This document shows positions 47,036 to 58,746 of a stretch of DNA of 64,000 nucleotides, in pieces. The DNA lies in NCBI RefSeq assembly GCF_038396675.1, contig NC_088922.1:13123501-13187500 (forward strand), given 5' to 3'. Within the stretch, counting starts at the first letter, position 1. Every line of letters starts with the position of its first letter. The notes beneath the pieces are model-generated. The model searched no databases and was not told the origin of the DNA. It was given only the letters and a program-made list of their open reading frames with translations. Source of the stretch: Hydra vulgaris. Lineage: Eukaryota > Cnidaria > Hydrozoa > Anthoathecata > Hydridae. The translations under genes and the position numbers were made by a program.

Positions 47036-47467
47036 GTATTAGTGAATTATTTTGGTGAATTCTTTCCTGGAAAGATAACTGATCTTAAAGGTGACACAGT
47101 TTGTATTAGCTGTTTACAAAAACACTAGAGGATTTTACTCTTATCTTATTAAAAAAAGGATGAAATGAATTATCATATATAATTGTTTTCAACTACATTA
47201 TTATGTATTGCCATTATTAAGGGAGAATACAAGAATTTTGTAAAAAAGATAACTATGCTTTTCACATAAACAACAATGCTGGGCTAGAAATGGTTTTTAT
47301 AGCAATTATATAAAATTTTGTAAAACAAATTACAGATAGTGGGTTACATCCACGGCCTACTTAATAACAGGCCTGAAAGACGCGCAAAAAAAAAAAAAAC
47401 TGTAGGCGGATGTTTGTCAAAACAAAAATGGAGAAAGTTTTGTGGTTTTTTTAGTTATATTTTTAGT

Positions 47468-47574
<107 letters not shown>

Positions 47575-47732
47575 GTCATGTATATAGATATAATGCAGTA
47601 ATGTATTTACATAATATGATATACTACACAATATATATTTAAAATCAATTGCTTATAATTATTTGATAGTCAATATTATTTTATTTGTATTTTATGTATT
47701 TAGTAATCTTTCAAAACAAAAATTACTATATC

Positions 47733-50231
47733 ATGCCTTTTAAATGTTGTGTGACTGGTTGTAGAGGAAACTATGATAAAGAACATAAAGTTAAACTTTT
47801 TCGATTACCAAACAAAAACCGTAATCCTCAAGAAAGAGAAAGATGGATTAGATCTATTCCAAGAGAAAACATTCCAAATAGTCCAAATACATTCATTTGT
47901 GAAAATCATTGGCCAGTTAATTATGAAACTTGTCAAATTCATGGTAAAATTCGTCCCTTAAATCCACCAACTATTTTCATCTGTGTATTTCAAAGTCAAA
48001 TTCCTACACCTCCACCAACAAAAAGAACAACAACAAAATCACTACCATCTACGCGTAACATGAAACCTGATGAAATTTCAGCTCACTTGGATTTGTATGA
48101 AATTAGTTGTTTTGATGATCTTTGCCTAAAAGTAAGCAAAGAAGTTATTCCATTTCCAGTAACATCTTTTACAGTGGATGATGGTTTAATAATCCAAAGT
48201 AAGGATTATATTGATACCTCTGCTATTCCACAGTTTCTTTTAAAAGTTAAAATTGATATGCGATTTGAAGGTTTTCATTTTGGATCTAGATGCTCTATTA
48301 TACCACTGTGCAGTAATCGAATACATAAAATTACATCTTTCTTACAAATTTTAGAAGCTATTAGATATTTACATTCCGTTGAAATGGATCATAAAAAAAA
48401 CATTATCCTACAACAAGTTGTTAGCATGCATGCATTAACATTTGTTGGTAATAAAAAATATTCTCCAGAAATTCTAAGTAGGGCTTTTGAGTATTTTTCA
48501 ATTTCAAGATCTCTTTACAGTCGTATTAGAGATGACTATGAAATGCCAAGTATTGTAACACTTGGTAAACTTATATCTAAGGTTAGTAAGCTAGAGGATT
48601 TTGATTTCCTCAACAAATATTTTATGCAACTAGAAGATCCTCGTCAAAAAAATGTAATTATTATAATCGATGAAGTTTATGTAAAACCACAACTAACGTA
48701 TCAAGGAGGTAACTTATTTGGAAAAGCAGTAAATAATCCAGAACATTTTGCAACCACTGTTTTGAGTTTTATGATTTGCTCATTATTAGGAGGAAAGAGG
48801 TTTTTGTACAAAGCACTGCCAGTGTATCGTTTAAGTGCTGATTTTCAATATGAACAAGTTGTAAATATGTTAAATTTGATTCGTTCATGTAATGGCATTA
48901 CTGTTGCAATTTTATGTGATAATAATAAAGTAAATCAATCATTCTTTAAAAAATTCAATTTGATTTCTCCATGGCGCACAACTGAAAACATTTTTTTGCT
49001 CTATGATTATGTACATCTAATCAAATCTATCAGAAACAATTGGTTAACTGAAAAAATGCAAGAGTTAAAGTATTCTGACTGCGGCCTTGAAAAAACTGCA
49101 AAGTGGGTTGACTTGAAGAAGCTGGTTGAGTTAGAAAATAATTCTATTGTGAAACTATCAAAGCTTAATGAAATTTCTATCTGTCCAAAACCTATAGAAC
49201 GACAGAATGTTGCTTTATGTCTTAAGATTTTTTGTGTTGAAACGTTAACTGCATTAAAAATTCATCCAGAAATTCAGGATTCAGGTGGAACTGTTGATTT
49301 TATAGAAAAAATTGTAGACTTTTTCAAAATCCTAAATGTAAAAAGTCAGTTCGAAGACGTTAAAACTAAAGACTTAAAAAGGGCTGTCTTTGATAACCCT
49401 AACGATCAACGATTAGATTTTTTACTTGATATAGCAAGTATGTTTGAAAAAATGGTTCCTAAAAAACAAGGACAAAGAGTAAAACAACTTACCAAAGATA
49501 CTGCTCTTGCTCTTGCATACACGAGTAGAGGACTGGTTGAGTTAACTAAGCATCTCCTCAGCACTTCACACGAATATGTATGTCTAGGAAATTTTTCTAG
49601 TGATCCCATTGAAAAAATGTTCAGTAAGCTACGTCAAGGTTCTGGTGGAACATATTTTATTAATGTTCAACAAGTTTTACAAAAAGTAAACATTAAGAAA
49701 ACAAAGCTTCTCCTTGATTTAAACACAGATTTTGATGGAATTCAAACATGTTGTGAACATGCTTGTTTGAAATGTGGATTTTTGCTAAATGATGACAATA
49801 CCTTCAATGTGTTTCATAATCTTTCAAATATGGAGTTAGCCTTGTCTAAGTCTGTAAAAATGGCTTTAGTTTATATTGCAGGATACATCAGTAGAAATGA
49901 TGTAGATGAATATGATACGCAGTTCTATTACAACGAATTTGGAGAATTTACTAAAGAAATCAACAGAGGAGGCTTGAAGATACCTGGAGACAATATGTGT
50001 CAATGGGTGATTTATTGCTATGTATTTTTTCATCACATCATGTCATCAGTTTGTAGGACAAGTTTTATAAATATAACAATGATGGTAGCAGAATTTTATG
50101 GATTTGAAAACATAGATAAGTTTCATGGAAAAATACTATCTAACATATTATTTAACAACTATAGCAAGCTTTACTCACCTCGATCGACAAAAGAACCAGC
50201 TTTAAAAGTACTTAAATTGTCACAAAAATGA
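47733..50231 (+). CDS. P element transposase (THAP9-like), full length, 832 aa
   Basis: The ATG at 47733 is chosen because THAP domains start MPxxC; open codons upstream lack similarity. Residues 1-82 form a THAP zinc finger: MPFKCCVTGC, W38, C56 and H59 in FICENHW, and the PTIF ending. A linker is followed by an RNase H-like core: IIIIDEVYVKPQLTYQG (around residue 312, first acidic site), AILCDNNKVNQSFFKKF (around 394), LLYDYVHLIKSIRNNWL, then an insertion domain probably binding GTP, and GNFSSDPIEKMFSKLRQGSG (around 622) with the final catalytic Glu, as in NQDSLENFF of P transposases. The frame is uninterrupted and length fits the family (750-900 aa). It cuts and pastes the P element using GTP as cofactor; whether it is active is untested. 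Confidence 0.92.
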   Translation: MPFKCCVTGCRGNYDKEHKVKLFRLPNKNRNPQERERWIRSIPRENIPNSPNTFICENHWPVNYETCQIHGKIRPLNPPTIFICVFQSQIPTPPPTKRTTTKSLPSTRNMKPDEISAHLDLYEISCFDDLCLKVSKEVIPFPVTSFTVDDGLIIQSKDYIDTSAIPQFLLKVKIDMRFEGFHFGSRCSIIPLCSNRIHKITSFLQILEAIRYLHSVEMDHKKNIILQQVVSMHALTFVGNKKYSPEILSRAFEYFSISRSLYSRIRDDYEMPSIVTLGKLISKVSKLEDFDFLNKYFMQLEDPRQKNVIIIIDEVYVKPQLTYQGGNLFGKAVNNPEHFATTVLSFMICSLLGGKRFLYKALPVYRLSADFQYEQVVNMLNLIRSCNGITVAILCDNNKVNQSFFKKFNLISPWRTTENIFLLYDYVHLIKSIRNNWLTEKMQELKYSDCGLEKTAKWVDLKKLVELENNSIVKLSKLNEISICPKPIERQNVALCLKIFCVETLTALKIHPEIQDSGGTVDFIEKIVDFFKILNVKSQFEDVKTKDLKRAVFDNPNDQRLDFLLDIASMFEKMVPKKQGQRVKQLTKDTALALAYTSRGLVELTKHLLSTSHEYVCLGNFSSDPIEKMFSKLRQGSGGTYFINVQQVLQKVNIKKTKLLLDLNTDFDGIQTCCEHACLKCGFLLNDDNTFNVFHNLSNMELALSKSVKMALVYIAGYISRNDVDEYDTQFYYNEFGEFTKEINRGGLKIPGDNMCQWVIYCYVFFHHIMSSVCRTSFINITMMVAEFYGFENIDKFHGKILSNILFNNYSKLYSPRSTKEPALKVLKLSQK

Positions 50232-50568
50232 TCATTGCGGAGCAGAAATGTAAATGTATGTAAAATATGTTTTGTGAAGTTGTAGGGTTTGTGAAATTTG
50301 AAAAGATATTATTAAAGAAAAGTGTTGTTTTTTTTAGTAATCGATTAAAAAATGTTATCTTATTGTAAAAGGTTTTTAAAATAAACAGCTCTCAAAATTT
50401 GAAAACAAGCAATTTAGCAGCTAGTGTAGCGAATTTTAAATTTTAACTCAACTTATTTGTTTACAAAATTGTTTAAATCGACATATTTGTTTACAAAATA
50501 TCCGCCTACAGTTTTTTTTTTTTTTGCGCGTCTTTCAGGCCTGTTATTAAGTAGGCCGTGGTTACATC

Positions 50569-51344
50569 CCTCATATGGGCCAGAAAGCAGGTTGGAGGGG
50601 CACTGGTTTCCAATAACACTATTCAGCCCTGATAATTGAAAAATAGGGTTAATAAAAAATGCTGCCATTTTTGTTGTGAACATGACAAGTTTGTGATGTT
50701 TACATTTTTATATAGCTAGATCTAATGGCCTTATTTGCTGTTAATATCAGATCAATACAAAGTGTTAGAAAAATTTACGAGCCATCGTAATACGAGCTGA
50801 AAATGGGACTTTTTAGTAAAGTGGACTATATATTTTTAGATAAAACTGATTTCTAAAATGTAACAAGCTGCTTATATTTTGCCAATTTGTTGTAGACCAT
50901 TGTAGCTAATTAGAAAACTAACATGTAAGGACTTGTTGATGAATAGAAAAATACTACGGTTAACTTCATTTTGCCTTTATTTAGCATTTTTCAGAATTTT
51001 TCCAAAGTTTAGGAGGCTGTAGTTTTTTTCTAACATGATACAAGCTAATGAAAATCACAAATTTTAAGACAGAAATATCTAGAAAATAGTTCTAGAAAAA
51101 ATGAGCCACTTGCTGAAAGTTAGAAAAAAGTTAAGGCCTTAAAGTTGTCTATTTTTACCATTCGAGGAACCGAGGGGGGCTACCTGAGAGTGTTTGTAAG
51201 GCTATAATTTCTAAACCGTTGCACTTGGAACTCTGAAATTGCACATTTAACCTATTTACATCATTTAGATAATGATATGTAAAAATCAGGAAAATCAGAG
51301 ATGGTACCCCACAAGCCATTGGTTGAAATATAATGATCTGACCC
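50569..51344 (-). repeat. Right long terminal inverted repeat of the Sola-like element
   Basis: Complement of 42762-43558. Its innermost dozen bases are separated from it by the P element and lie at 47339-47350. Confidence 0.85.
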
Positions 51345-51348
51345 CTAT

Positions 51349-51442
51349 ACCAAAGGCAGAAGAAACGGATTGTAGAATATTTTCGAACAAACAAATGAAG
51401 TTTGATCAAAGAATATTTTTGAACAAACAAATTGAAGCTTGA
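51349..51442 (+). pseudogene. Zinc-finger-like ORF, 3' part
   Basis: Continues the 42484-42761 frame as PKAEETDCRIFSNKQMKF, DQRIFLNKQIEA and TGA. It directly abuts the CTAT duplication. An internal direct repeat (IFSNKQ...IFLNKQ) reflects a duplicated 30-bp DNA segment. Confidence 0.5.
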
Positions 51443-52260
51443 TCTTTGTATTATTATATTTTTCATCATTAAAATCATCATCTGTTTTGGAATGAAATTG
51501 ACCATATGGTCTATCAAGATAGCTTTTATATTTTTCTCCTAGTTCTTTGTGAAAATACCAATAAATTGATCTCACATTAGTCATAGTTGTAGAAAAGACT
51601 TAAGTTCTTTTAGCTGAATAAGTATTCAAAAGAATATGTTGAACAACTGGGTAGAAAAATTTCTCTGGATCTCTAGACTCAATATGTATTAGGCTGTATT
51701 TAATATTTCTTCTTTCTTGTGTAGATGATATAATAACCAAACTATGCATACAAAGATTATCAATAATAAAGTCAGCAGTACTTTTAGCTGCAGTTGCTGT
51801 TGATGCCAATACTGGAATTCTTTTAGGGACAAGTGATAGCAATTCGAGAGTCTATTATAATGAGACCGAAATGCATCTGATTGTGTACTTGAACATCTAT
51901 AACAATCACAGACAAATAAGGTATAAATAAAATCATGTAAATCACAAGATTTTACTTATATAATGCTATAGGTAATGTATTTATCTTTTCTTTCAATGAG
52001 TAAAACTTTTTTAATTTTAATTTAATTTAATGTATTACAAGAAGTTCTGACATTAAAGTTGTAAATATCAATGTTTACTTTACGTAGAAAATTTATCTAT
52101 ATAACAAAATCACTTACCACTTTTTCGCACAATGACTTTCATTAATTGCAACTGCAACAAGTTTCTGTTTAAAGGCAGAGTCATTGACAATTGATCTATA
52201 AGTTGTTAGAATGGCTTCAGGTAAACAAAATATTACATTTGCTTCATTGTAATTTATCTA
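51443..52260 (-). pseudogene. RecQ-type DNA helicase fragment of the outer element
   Basis: On the - strand 52255-52119 reads NEANVIFCLPEAILTTYRS, SAFKQKLVAVAINESHCAKK: motif II (NESHC for DEAHC/DESHC). The GTAAGT donor at 52117 leads, after an intron, to STQSDAFRSHYNRLS (about 51890) and, after a frameshift, SLVPKRIPVLASTATAAKST (motif III, LTATA). MTNVRSIYWYFHKELGEKY and YGQFHSKTD (51584-51480) match the second helicase lobe. The N-terminal Walker A part and the last motifs are missing, and stops interrupt it. It converges on the zinc-finger-like ORF. A helicase inside a transposon-like unit recalls helicase-bearing DNA transposons, but no transposase of this unit is seen. Confidence 0.65.
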
Positions 52261-52789
52261 AAAAAAAAGTATACTTTTAAACAATAAACAACACTCCATA
52301 ATTCAAAAAAAAAATTTACTTGAAGCATGTGTTCAAATAAAATTCAATTCAATATCAAATTCAATTCAATACCATATATCTAAATTCAATATCAGAATAA
52401 TATAATATTTCATAATAAATGCTTAACACATTTAGAATTAATGAAATATAATAATGCATTTCTAATCTTCAATGCAATTTCAATCTAAATGCATTTAGCA
52501 TTAAAAATTTCTCAATAAATGATTAATTATTTGCATTCACTAAAAAATATTTTATATGTTTTCTACAGAAAAATTAAATCAAAATTCCAAAATTTATGAA
52601 CAATAATTCAGAAAAAAATAATTTCTCAGGGTAATTACCAAGCAATAACTACACCTTCTCTAGAGAAATGAAAAACTTTATTTGGTAACTAAAATAATGT
52701 ATAATAATGATAATTATTACCTCTGTTTGATCATCTTCAATATTTTTTCTTTGTTGATTATGCTTTATAGAAGCTACTTTGATTCCCAT

Positions 52790-53496
52790 TTTACTAAGTG
52801 TGTATATGTAACCTTAAATTATCTATCCCAAATAATTCTTCGGTTAAGTACGGTCATAAATCAATCACAAACCAATGCGTAAAATCTTGGAATAAATTAC
52901 CTCTTCACCTTAAATCACTAAACTCTCTTACACAACTTAAAACCCGTCTTCATGCTTTTTTTTTTGGATAGATACTGTTTCTAAAATGTTGGAATTATTG
53001 TGGGTCATTATTATTATTGCTTTTGTATTGTCATATATGTTATAAATATTATTATAACATTATTCTATATGTGTATGTATGTATATGTGCATCTATATGT
53101 GTGTGTACATATGTATGTAGGTATGTGTCTATTTGTATATATGTATGCGAGTGCGTGTGTATGTGTGTATATGTATGTATGTATATATGTGTGTATGTGT
53201 ATGTATTTATGTATGTGTATATGGGTATGTATGTTGTATGTATATGTGTGTATATGTATATGTGTGTGTATATGTATGTATATGTGTATATATGTATATG
53301 TATACATATGTATATGTATGTGTGTATGTATGTGTGTATGTATGTATATATATATATATGTGTGTGTGTGTGTATATGTGTGTGTTTTTTTTGTGTGTAT
53401 GTGTGTGTATATATATATTTATATGTGTGTATGCATGTATGTGTGTGTATGTGTGTATATGTATATGTTTGTGTGTATGCACACACACACACACAC

Positions 53497-53557
<61 letters not shown>

Positions 53558-54228
53558 TGTGTATGTATATGTGTATATATATATAATTGTGTGAGTGTAT
53601 GTGTGTATATGTGTATGTGTTTTTGTATGTGTGTATGTGTATATATTTATATATGTATGTATGTGTTCATGTGTATGTATACATATATATATTTATATGT
53701 TATACATTTTTTGTAACAATGACTTTTATTATAATTATTACTCTTATTGTTAAATTTTGATAAATACTAGTGTTGTTCCTTATTATTATTGTTTTAGATC
53801 ATTATATAAATATATTCCTAAGAATTACTATTATCATTGATATTTTATTATTATTAATATCAATTTAATTTGTATTTACTTTATATTATTATAATATCAG
53901 TTATTACTAATATTATTTTTATATTATTACTAATATTTTTATTAACCTGTTATTATTACTGAAATAATTTTTATTTATAGTTATTATTTATATTATTGTT
54001 GTTGGTATTATTTTTGTGGTTAACATCGTTATATAACTTTTACAGTTACTATTATTTCTTCTTTTTCTTACAATTATCACCTTTTATCTGACTTTACTTT
54101 TCTTTTTATTATCACTATTTATTATAATTAAATTTGATAGGTGTTTACTTGAGATTAGTATCATTACTATTAGTAAATATCCTTGATGTAAGATCTATTA
54201 TTAAGAATACATTTGATTTGATTTGAAT
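52790..54228 (+). mobile_element. LINE 3' end with an expanded microsatellite UTR
   Basis: NNSSVKYGHKSITNQ followed by SWNKLPLHLKSLNSLTQLKT and a stop at 52969-52971 is the C-terminal signature of CR1/L2-type LINE proteins. A 3' UTR follows, enlarged by a 640-bp TATG/TGTG array (53056-53700) and an ATTATT-rich part, and closes with an ATTTG tandem tail (54208-54225). Short tandem repeats instead of poly(A) at the 3' end are typical of the CR1/L2 group. The 5' part is missing. Confidence 0.65.
53056..53700. repeat. Degenerate (TATG)n/(TG)n/(TA)n array
   Basis: A 640-bp alternating purine-pyrimidine tract of TATGTG units with a CA run (53480-53498) and a TA run (53500-53553). All frames across it are open only because of the repeat. 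Confidence 0.95.
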
Positions 54229-54238
54229 TAATTTGTTT

Positions 54239-54290
54239 TCCGCTTTTGAGTTGAATGAAAGATCAATCTTTCATTCAACTCAAAAGCGGA
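54239..54290. repeat. Fold-back palindrome, 25-bp perfect stem, 2-nt loop
   Basis: TCCGCTTTTGAGTTGAATGA (start of the left arm) is mirrored exactly around CA. It sits 11 bp after the LINE tail. Confidence 0.9.
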
Positions 54291-54718
54291 GAAACAACTA
54301 AAACTTTATTATTGCACATCTTAATACATATTCATATCGAATACTATCAGGTGCTTGTCTTTCTCTTAACAAGTTTAAAGTGAAGGTAAAAAAGGGTAGA
54401 CATTGAAACACAATTGATTTTTCACTGCCTGTTGGTTGGCAAACGAAACAATTTACGCAGTTGCTGAGATCTATTAAAGATTATTTTTGGTAATCCTTCT
54501 TTTAATACAAAATAACTCACAAACTATTTAAAAGCATACTCTAAATTATCTTTTTCGCTTGACATATAGCTTCTGAATAGCACTGATAATTTAATAAAAT
54601 AAATTTTAGCGCATTTTTAAAATAAAACCCCCCGAAACATTACGGTATTTCATAAAGATCAAAGCAAAGCCGCTGGAACATATTTGTTCCGGTAGATGAT
54701 AAATTGCATTAGCGCTAA

Positions 54719-54776
54719 AACCAAAGTTTTCTCGTCTGACTTCCCAAAGTTCTCGGGAAAAAAAAAGTCAGACGAA
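54719..54776 (-). repeat. Right inverted terminal repeat of the outer composite element
   Basis: Inverted partner of 41905-41960: AACCAAAGTTTTCTCGTCTG, TTCCC, then an A run and GTCAGACGAA. Some similarity continues inside (a G-run plus TTTTAAAAA), but it is weak. No clear target duplication outside. Confidence 0.6.
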
Positions 54777-56141
54777 ATATCATCTAGCTAAAACATTGCT
54801 TTCTTTAAAAGCACGCGTTTTTTTTTTAATTTTCTTATTATCGTTAAATTAATGTAACGTTTGCTTGCCCTTTTTAAAGTTTTGTAAAGGTTTTTTATTA
54901 ACTATACAAATTATTGAATATTTTTGAATAATTATTTTTTCCTATATAAAATTAGCATAAAATAATCTCTACCTATCTTAAAGTATGTGTTCATAACTTA
55001 TACTTCATATTTTGTTGTAAAAATTAACCAATCGTTATTCGTTTTTTAAGGATCTTTTTACCTTAAAATCTACAGATAAATTCACATTAAATATGTACAA
55101 TTTAATCCTACTTTTTCTACTACTACAGTTCTTTTTAAAATTGTACAAATTAACAAAATGAGCATTTGAATGATATTCTTAAATAATCCTCTAAGAATAT
55201 TGTTCGACAAAATAAATATATAACTTTAGTATACTCGTTGACTTTAACTTAGCATTGTGAATACCACGATGGCGTTTACCACGAAGATTCGTATTGTGAT
55301 TGTGGATGTTTTCGTTTAAAAGTACAAATAGTTTTACTTATTACAATTGAACACAATTATTACTATTATAGTTATTATTAACTTTTTTTTTTTTTTATCG
55401 ATATAAAGCCGTAAGTGGCCACAGCTATATCATTGACCGATATAACCGTAAGCGTAGCTTAGTGTATATAAATTGATTGACTTAAATAGCAGCATTTGAA
55501 TGTACATATTGACCTATCTTTATTAAATGTATGTTAAGCTTAGCCTCTCTAAATCAAAACAAATGCATTTTGAGGTCTAAAACTATAAAAGAAAAATGAA
55601 CTGACCAATTGTTGCATTACATTATCGGGTACCTTCTCTCTCCCCCCCCCATCCCCCACCAATTGATTTGCAGCTTGTAAACTAATTATCACATATGTTA
55701 ATCCCCTCCTCCCGCCCCCATATTGCATTACAATTTTTGGACGAAGCCTTACGAATTACCGAGATTTAAGTGTATTTAAGGCGGCGAAAAATTCATAATA
55801 GTAGTATTATATAATAAAATATATTGTAAAATAATATATAGTATATAAATATTAATATAAGATTGGGGCCGAAAGATCCATGGCATACCAACCGCTGAAA
55901 AAGTTGGGAAGAATGATTACATTTTATAAAGATCGTCAAAAGACTTAAGAAAGTGTACAATACGTAAAGAAAAAATAACATTTCATATTCACAATTTAAA
56001 CAACGTTAAACCAAAAATCCTTATTACAAAACGGTGTTTTAGAAAGAAAAGCTCACTAAAACATTGGAGAGGTTTTGATCAACAAATTTAGATGAACCAG
56101 TTGAAATAAACCAGATAAACCAGTTGAAACAAACTTATTTC
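54777..56141. other. Intergenic region 3' of the ARHGAP39-like gene
   Basis: A/T-rich with C-rich patches near 55630-55720 (runs of C and CCCCCATCCCCCACC) that resemble subterminal blocks of the 31463 MITE. GAATTACCGAGATTTAAGTG near 55750 resembles an eroded pogo-type end. No coding sequence recognised. Confidence 0.4.
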
Positions 56142-56336
<195 letters not shown>

Positions 56337-56470
56337 CTAATGAAAAAATTTTAGTTTAATTACTTTTATCACAATACAAATTGTGCGACATGATTTTCTC
56401 CTAAAGCGATATAAAATACTCCTGTACTGTAAATTTGATATATAATAAAATTAAATAAAAAAGCTTTTAC

Positions 56471-56579
56471 CTGAAGTAGTCGAATAAGATAACTGAATAC
56501 TAATTTGTTGAGAGCTGGTAGCGAGTTAACTATATTTAAGCACACTTCTGTACTGTCGCAGTTATGTATGCATTGATCA
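56471..56579 (-). CDS. ARHGAP39: ARHGAP39-like, fifth recognised exon
   Basis: It encodes (Y)DQCIHNCDSTEVCLNIVN then SLPALNKLVFSYLIRLLQ, the helical middle of the RhoGAP domain. The donor GTAAAAG at 56470 is U2-type. Its upstream junction is unusual: there is no AG; the intron ends in AC at 56580, and the first base T completes the Tyr codon begun as TA in the previous exon. Confidence 0.9.
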
Positions 56580-56787
56580 GTAGAAATTAATTAAGAAATA
56601 ACGCATAACACATTTTAAAAATATTATTAATTTCTAAAGAGTAGGGAAATAAGACCCTACAGAAAAGAAAAAATTTCTTGATAATTAAAATAAAAAAAAA
56701 TCAAAGAATGTTTCATTTTACATTTTTATACCGTTGCGTTTTTAAATTTCGCTAATTTTACATAGAAAAAAAAAATCGAAAAGATAT
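56580..56787 (-). other. U12-type AT-AC intron in the RhoGAP coding region
   Basis: On the - strand the intron starts ATATCTTTT (56787 down; U12 consensus ATATCCTTT) and ends TTTCTAC at 56580. TTTCTTAAT (56598-56590) matches the U12 branch site TTCCTTAAC with the branch A about 11 nt from the 3' end. Removing these 208 nt restores RF-Y-DQCIH, exactly the conserved EFYDQCI-type sequence; no GT-AG choice does. Such introns are removed by the minor spliceosome. Confidence 0.85.
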
Positions 56788-56966
<179 letters not shown>

Positions 56967-57297
56967 TTATTATTTATTATCCTTTAAAATAATGATATTA
57001 ATAATAATAATAATAAAATAATAATAAAGGAAATATAAAAAAAGATGGAAGATGACGGCCAAGCTTAAATAGAATCCCAAAACTGTTCATTATCATATAT
57101 AAAATTTAAAAACAGAATTAAAAGAAAAAAAATCAATAAAAGGTTAAAAAATGTTTACAAAAATCAAATGAATGGATAATCCTAACCATTTTAATAACGA
57201 CTTATTTTACGTCATAGTGAAACAACAACAATGACATTGAAACGTCATCATTTTAATATCACATTAGCTTCATCATTTAAAAAAAAAAAAAACACAC

Positions 57298-57455
57298 CTA
57301 AAAATGCCTTCTGTCTGAAGACCATTATGCAACAAAATAGCTTCAGTCAACGTTGTTAATATCCAAGGAAGTCTATTTTCAGGAAAATGCTCTGCTTGCA
57401 TTTCCATTATATCGTCTAGAGTGTTGCCAAACATTGAAGGGTTAAAGACCCGTTT
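57298..57455 (-). CDS. ARHGAP39: ARHGAP39-like, third recognised exon (RhoGAP start)
   Basis: It encodes KRVFNPSMFGNTLDDIMEMQ, AEHFPENRLPWILTTLTEAI and LLHNGLQTEGIFR, the start of the RhoGAP domain; the Arg of GIFR is the arginine finger that inserts into the GTPase active site. Acceptor TTTTTAG at 57456; donor GTGTGTT at 57297. FNPSMFG is the conserved MyTH4-RhoGAP linker. Confidence 0.93.
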
Positions 57456-57639
57456 CTAAAAATATTATTAAGAAGTTTAATATTTTGATATAATTTTATT
57501 ATGTTAAATATCACGATACATTTTTTATTATTTAAGATAAAATCAAATATTCTTCGACGCAAAAAAATAGTAAAAAAGTAAATTTCTTGTCCTAAAATTA
57601 AATGTTGTTAAAGTAAATATCTTGTCTTAAAATTAAATG

Positions 57640-58160
57640 CAGGCCTTAAGACCTATAACTTTTGCATTTCTCAATCTCTAACTCAAATAGTCAACTTTCC
57701 GACTCGTTTTCCAAAAAATCTGAATCATTTACCTTCTCTACTCAACTTATGTCTCGTTTCTGATTCTAGTCAGTGCTCAGTTTTCCACATTGACCCTTAG
57801 GTGCTCCTGATCACAGTTTGATATCTCTAAAACTATTATCTCATTCTTCTTTATCATCAGAATCCCCCTATCATCGTATCTCTTACAAATACCTTAAAGC
57901 TGACTGGGACTCTTTCTTTGATTTTCTTTGTGATGGCCCTTGGGTAAAAATCTTTTGTCTTGCTGCTGACAAATTTGCTTCTTAAATAATTTCTTGAATT
58001 TAGGCTGGCATGGAATCTTTGATTCCTTCTCGATAATTCCAAGTCAAGTCTCACTCTTCTCCTTGGTTTACCTCACATTGTGCTGCTGCAATTTCTAATT
58101 GAAACCATTGCTTCCATATCTATCAGTAAAACAATTTTCCAGAAAACAGACGTCTGTTTA
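57640..58160 (+). pseudogene. LINE endonuclease/linker part (same family as 22125-25500)
   Basis: Blocks: GAPDHSLISLKLLSHSSLSS, YKYLKADWDSFFDFLCDGP, AGMESLIPSR, FQVKSHSSPWFTSHCAAAIS and ENRRLFTT. They correspond one to one with the - strand copy at 24065-23658. Stops interrupt it. It is broken at ENRRLFTT by the antisense LINE 58160-58745 and resumes as NHCKIVLSNAKA at 58750. Confidence 0.75.
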
Positions 58161-58746
58161 CTACTTATTTTTTTTTTAACATCTTCGCTTCCAACAAGGC
58201 TGCAAGCAACCACTAAATAAAGTTGGAAGTTACTTGAAGAGAAAAGATGAAGATTGTAGAGCAAGATAACGATTGACAGACAACTTAAAGGATTGCAAAT
58301 TATATGAATCAGAAAATCAATATGAAGAAAGCGAATTCCAAAGAACTGATGTTGTAAGAAAAAAACTAGACAAATAAGAGTTTTTGGAGCACTTAGGAAC
58401 AGTCACAGAAAAAGGATGAGACTAAATTGAATGGCGAGTAACAATAGAATGAATTTTAGTAGATGGCACAAGAGACGCTTGTTCTTTAGAGCAGTGCCCA
58501 TTATAGAATTTGTAGAAAAGAGAAAGAGAAGCAACATTACGACATTGTGATAATGGTTGAAGGTTGGCTGCTAGAGCAGGTCCAACTATGTTTACAATGT
58601 ATTTTTGCACTTTGTCTAAAAGAGAAAGGGCATCATTAGAAGATCCACCCCAGATATGGCAACAGTATTCCAAACAAGGCCGAATTTGAGATTTATAGAG
58701 ATAGAGAATAGAATCTGGAGTAAGAAAGTGTCCACTATTGCTAGAA
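58160..58746 (-). mobile_element. 5'-truncated LINE inserted into a LINE of its own family
   Basis: On the - strand: HFLTPDSILYLYKSQIRPCL, EYCCHIWGGSSNDALSLLD, KVQKYIVNIVGPALAANLQP and LVPSTKIHSI, the C-terminal end of the same LINE protein, here in antisense. A poly(T) run at 58168-58177 is its poly(A) tail. The interrupted host LINE reads on across it (RRLFTT, then NHCKIVLS), and the same segment exists in sense orientation at 60690-61100, so it is a separate insertion. Confidence 0.75.

Noticed and set aside
49406-49609. A - strand frame inside the P transposase
   Set aside because: Antisense shadow of an intact, well-supported coding region.
53000-53716. Long Cys/Tyr/Val-rich frames on both strands
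   Set aside because: All frames are open because of the TATGTG array; both strands and several frames are equally open.
58160-58746. Inverted LINE block as twin-priming product of the same copy
   Set aside because: The same protein segment is present again in sense orientation at 60690-61100, and the block has its own poly(A) run, so a separate insertion fits better.
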